A stretch of DNA of 6,978 nt, from NCBI GenBank assembly GCA_012032575.1, contig JAAUSP010000413.1:1-6978 (forward strand). The letters are read 5' to 3'. Position 1 is the first letter of the stretch. The number at the start of each line of letters is the position of its first letter. The position numbers and the translations under genes were made by a program. The stretch is from Anaerolineales bacterium (GTDB lineage: Bacteria; Chloroflexota; Anaerolineae; 4572-78; J111). This document shows positions 5,628 to 6,978 of the stretch, one piece after another. The notes below the pieces were generated by a model that saw nothing but the letters and a program-made list of their open reading frames with translations, did no database searches and was not told the origin of the DNA.

Positions 5628-6973
5628 TGGACTCTTCCACCACCTCCGCCGCCGCTACCGAACTCCCTGAACCGCTGCCGGTCACTTCGCCGCTCATCAT
5701 CGGCGGTGGTATCGCCGGATTGATGGCAGCGGTCCACCTGGCCGAGCGCGGCCTGACCCCGCTGGTGTTGGAAGCCGACCCCGACCGGCCCGGCGGGCGG
5801 CTCAAAGGCGGCCCCACCGTCGAAATCGAGCACAATGGCCAGACCTGGCGCTTTCCCGGCGAGCACGGCGTGCATGGTATCTGGTCGCCTTATCACAACT
5901 TTCAGGCTGCTCTGGCCCGGCACGATCTGCGGCCCGTGTTTGTGCCGGCCCGCGAGGAAACCTGGATTTTTGGCCGGGGCCGCACCATTCGCCGGGCCGC
6001 CATTGGCAGCGCCATTCGCCACAGCCTGGTCCCCGCGCCGTTTCATTATTTGCACCTGTTTTTGCGCCCGCGTTTTCTCAATATCCTGACCCTGCGCGAT
6101 GTGGCCTCGATGTTCCGCGTGTTTGGCGGCTTGATGTCGGCCCTGGCTATTGACCCCATTGCCGAGCAAAAATCGCTGCGCGGCATGTCGCTGGCCGATT
6201 TTACCGCCGGCTGGTCGCCGACGCTGGCGAGTTTCTTTGCCGGGTTAGTCCGCAGCGCCCTGGCCGCCCATCCCAAAGATGTGCCGGCCTCCGGGTTTAT
6301 CGCCTTTCTGCGCTTTTACACCTTGCTCCGCCGCGACGCATGGGCTTTTTCCTACCTGCCCGGCTCCGGCGGCGAGTGCGTGTCTGAGCCGTTGGCTGAG
6401 CTGGTGCGGCGGATGGGAGGGGAGATTCGGTTGGGGGCGCGGGTGGAACGGTTGGAGGTTGGAAGGTTGGAAGGTGGAAGGTTGGAAGGTGGAAGGTTGG
6501 AAGGTTGGACAGAGAAGGGGCAGGAGTCCAGACTCCTGGAAGATGAATCGGGGTGGGAAGTCACTGTTCAAGCGGAGGGGCGGACATACACTATCAAAGC
6601 CGCGCGGGTTATTCTCGCGGTTGATGCTCCGGCGGCGAAGAAATTGCTGCAAGAGAGTCCCGCTATGGCGGAAGCAGCCGCCAGACTGCGGTTTCCCGCC
6701 GGCGTGCCGACGGCGATCATCCGGCTGTGGTTCAAGGTCAAACCCAAGCCTATCGCCGAGGCGGGCATCTACACCGGCGATTTTGTGATGGACAACTTTT
6801 TCTGGCTCGACCGGCTGCAAACGGCCTACGCCGAGTGGAGTCGGGCCACCGGCGGCAGCGCCATCGAAATGCACATTTACGGCCCGCCGGAATTAGTCGC
6901 TCAGCCGGATGCGTCGTTATTAGCCCGCGTGCTGATTGACACCTACCGGGTTTTCCCGGTAACTGCGGGCTGA
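5627..6973 (+). CDS. FAD-dependent oxidoreductase, carotenoid desaturase/CrtU-like (3' end probably frameshifted)
   Basis: The 448 residues as read start at ATG 5627, which overlaps the radical SAM stop by one base (TAATG), indicating translational coupling. An ATG at 5504 in the same frame would lie inside the upstream gene and add non-family sequence. The Rossmann motif GGGIAG (26-31) with E49, followed by RPGGRLK (54-60), binds FAD. GEHGVHGIWSPYHN (78-91) is the EHG-x-H-G signature I associate with phytoene-desaturase-like and isorenieratene-synthase (CrtU)-like flavoproteins. VILAVDAPAAKKLL (328-341) is the usual second FAD-domain strand. The C-terminal FAD motif expected near the end (a GDW/GD pattern) is missing. 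The protein stops at TGA 6971-6973 just after VFPVTAG; skipping one base near 6960-6962 instead gives FPELRADT or FPVLRADT and stays open to the window end. Residues 275-294 are four 5-residue repeats encoded by a DNA tandem repeat. Likely role: hydride removal or isomerisation on a hydrophobic polyene or similar substrate; the exact substrate is unknown. Confidence 0.85.
   Translation: MDSSTTSAAATELPEPLPVTSPLIIGGGIAGLMAAVHLAERGLTPLVLEADPDRPGGRLKGGPTVEIEHNGQTWRFPGEHGVHGIWSPYHNFQAALARHDLRPVFVPAREETWIFGRGRTIRRAAIGSAIRHSLVPAPFHYLHLFLRPRFLNILTLRDVASMFRVFGGLMSALAIDPIAEQKSLRGMSLADFTAGWSPTLASFFAGLVRSALAAHPKDVPASGFIAFLRFYTLLRRDAWAFSYLPGSGGECVSEPLAELVRRMGGEIRLGARVERLEVGRLEGGRLEGGRLEGWTEKGQESRLLEDESGWEVTVQAEGRTYTIKAARVILAVDAPAAKKLLQESPAMAEAAARLRFPAGVPTAIIRLWFKVKPKPIAEAGIYTGDFVMDNFFWLDRLQTAYAEWSRATGGSAIEMHIYGPPELVAQPDASLLARVLIDTYRVFPVTAG
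6449..6508 (+). repeat. In-frame 15-bp tandem repeat inside the oxidoreductase gene
   Basis: Four units of about GGTTGGAAGGTGGAA encode RLEVG, RLEGG, RLEGG and RLEGW. Each unit is an 8-mer plus a 7-mer (GGTTGGAA and GGTGGAA). The 15-base period equals five codons, so the reading frame is kept. The + strand has no C from 6450 to 6509. The insertion lies between the predicted strand VERLE and the strand GWEVTVQ, where a tight turn would be expected. Confidence 0.9.
6521..6538 (+). repeat. 8-bp palindromic stem next to the in-frame repeat
   Basis: CAGGAGTC (6521-6528) and GACTCCTG (6531-6538) are perfect inverted arms around CA. The element is coding (QESRLLE) and starts 12 bases after the tandem repeat. 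Both may belong to one inserted segment of about 6464-6545. Confidence 0.6.
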
Positions 6974-6978
6974 CACTG

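Noticed and set aside
6415..6443. Classical three-tier G-quadruplex in the oxidoreductase gene
   Set aside because: There are four G-runs of three or more, but one loop is about 10 bases, beyond the usual 1-7 limit. It is better seen as general G-richness.
6245..6874. 209-residue minus-strand open frame with a TFQPSTFQPS repeat
   Set aside because: It is the complement of the oxidoreductase gene; the peptide repeat is just the antisense reading of the 15-bp DNA repeat. No start signal or family match was seen.

Overview
The window reads as a high-GC bacterial chromosome fragment, most likely from Chloroflexota (Anaerolineae-like). This placement is inferred from three things: secreted proteins ending in a Y-L-P-V-I-x-K tail, heptanucleotide repeats between genes, and TTG/GTG starts. 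No rRNA or marker gene is present, so it is tentative. All real genes lie on the + strand.

Layout. (1) 1-891: the 3' end of a sensor histidine kinase (HATPase domain only) and an intact NarL/FixJ-type response regulator, 1 base apart, forming a two-component pair. (2) 892-1075: a non-coding gap holding an inverted-plus-tandem AATCTCC heptamer repeat, then a strong ribosome binding site. (3) 1076-4417: two neighbouring secreted proteins. One has a conserved N-terminal domain of unknown function. The other is an FG-GAP/VCBS-type beta-propeller with eight Asp-rich repeats. They share a related C-terminal module of about 113 residues and the same terminal tail, which suggests a common surface-localisation fate. 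(4) 4418-4558: a gap with a candidate promoter and a second copy of the AATCTCC inverted repeat forming a 20-bp hairpin. (5) 4559-6978: a radical SAM enzyme with a C-terminal cysteine cluster, overlapping by one base (TAATG) an FAD-dependent oxidoreductase that resembles carotenoid desaturase/CrtU-type proteins. The two probably form a biosynthetic operon with an unknown substrate.

Four genes carry an apparent single-base frameshift: the kinase near 40-42, the propeller protein near 4250-4252, the radical SAM gene near 5170-5173, and the oxidoreductase near 6960-6962. Each sits at or beside a short homopolymer, and each is repaired by one base so that family-typical sequence resumes. Read or assembly error is the simplest explanation, although real decay is not excluded. 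The annotation therefore gives both the frames as they stand and the probable intact genes.

No CRISPR array, tRNA, rRNA, transposase or recognisable defence system was seen. The most unusual content is the family of 7-bp-periodic repeats in all three larger intergenic gaps, and a related 15-bp repeat inserted in frame inside the oxidoreductase gene.
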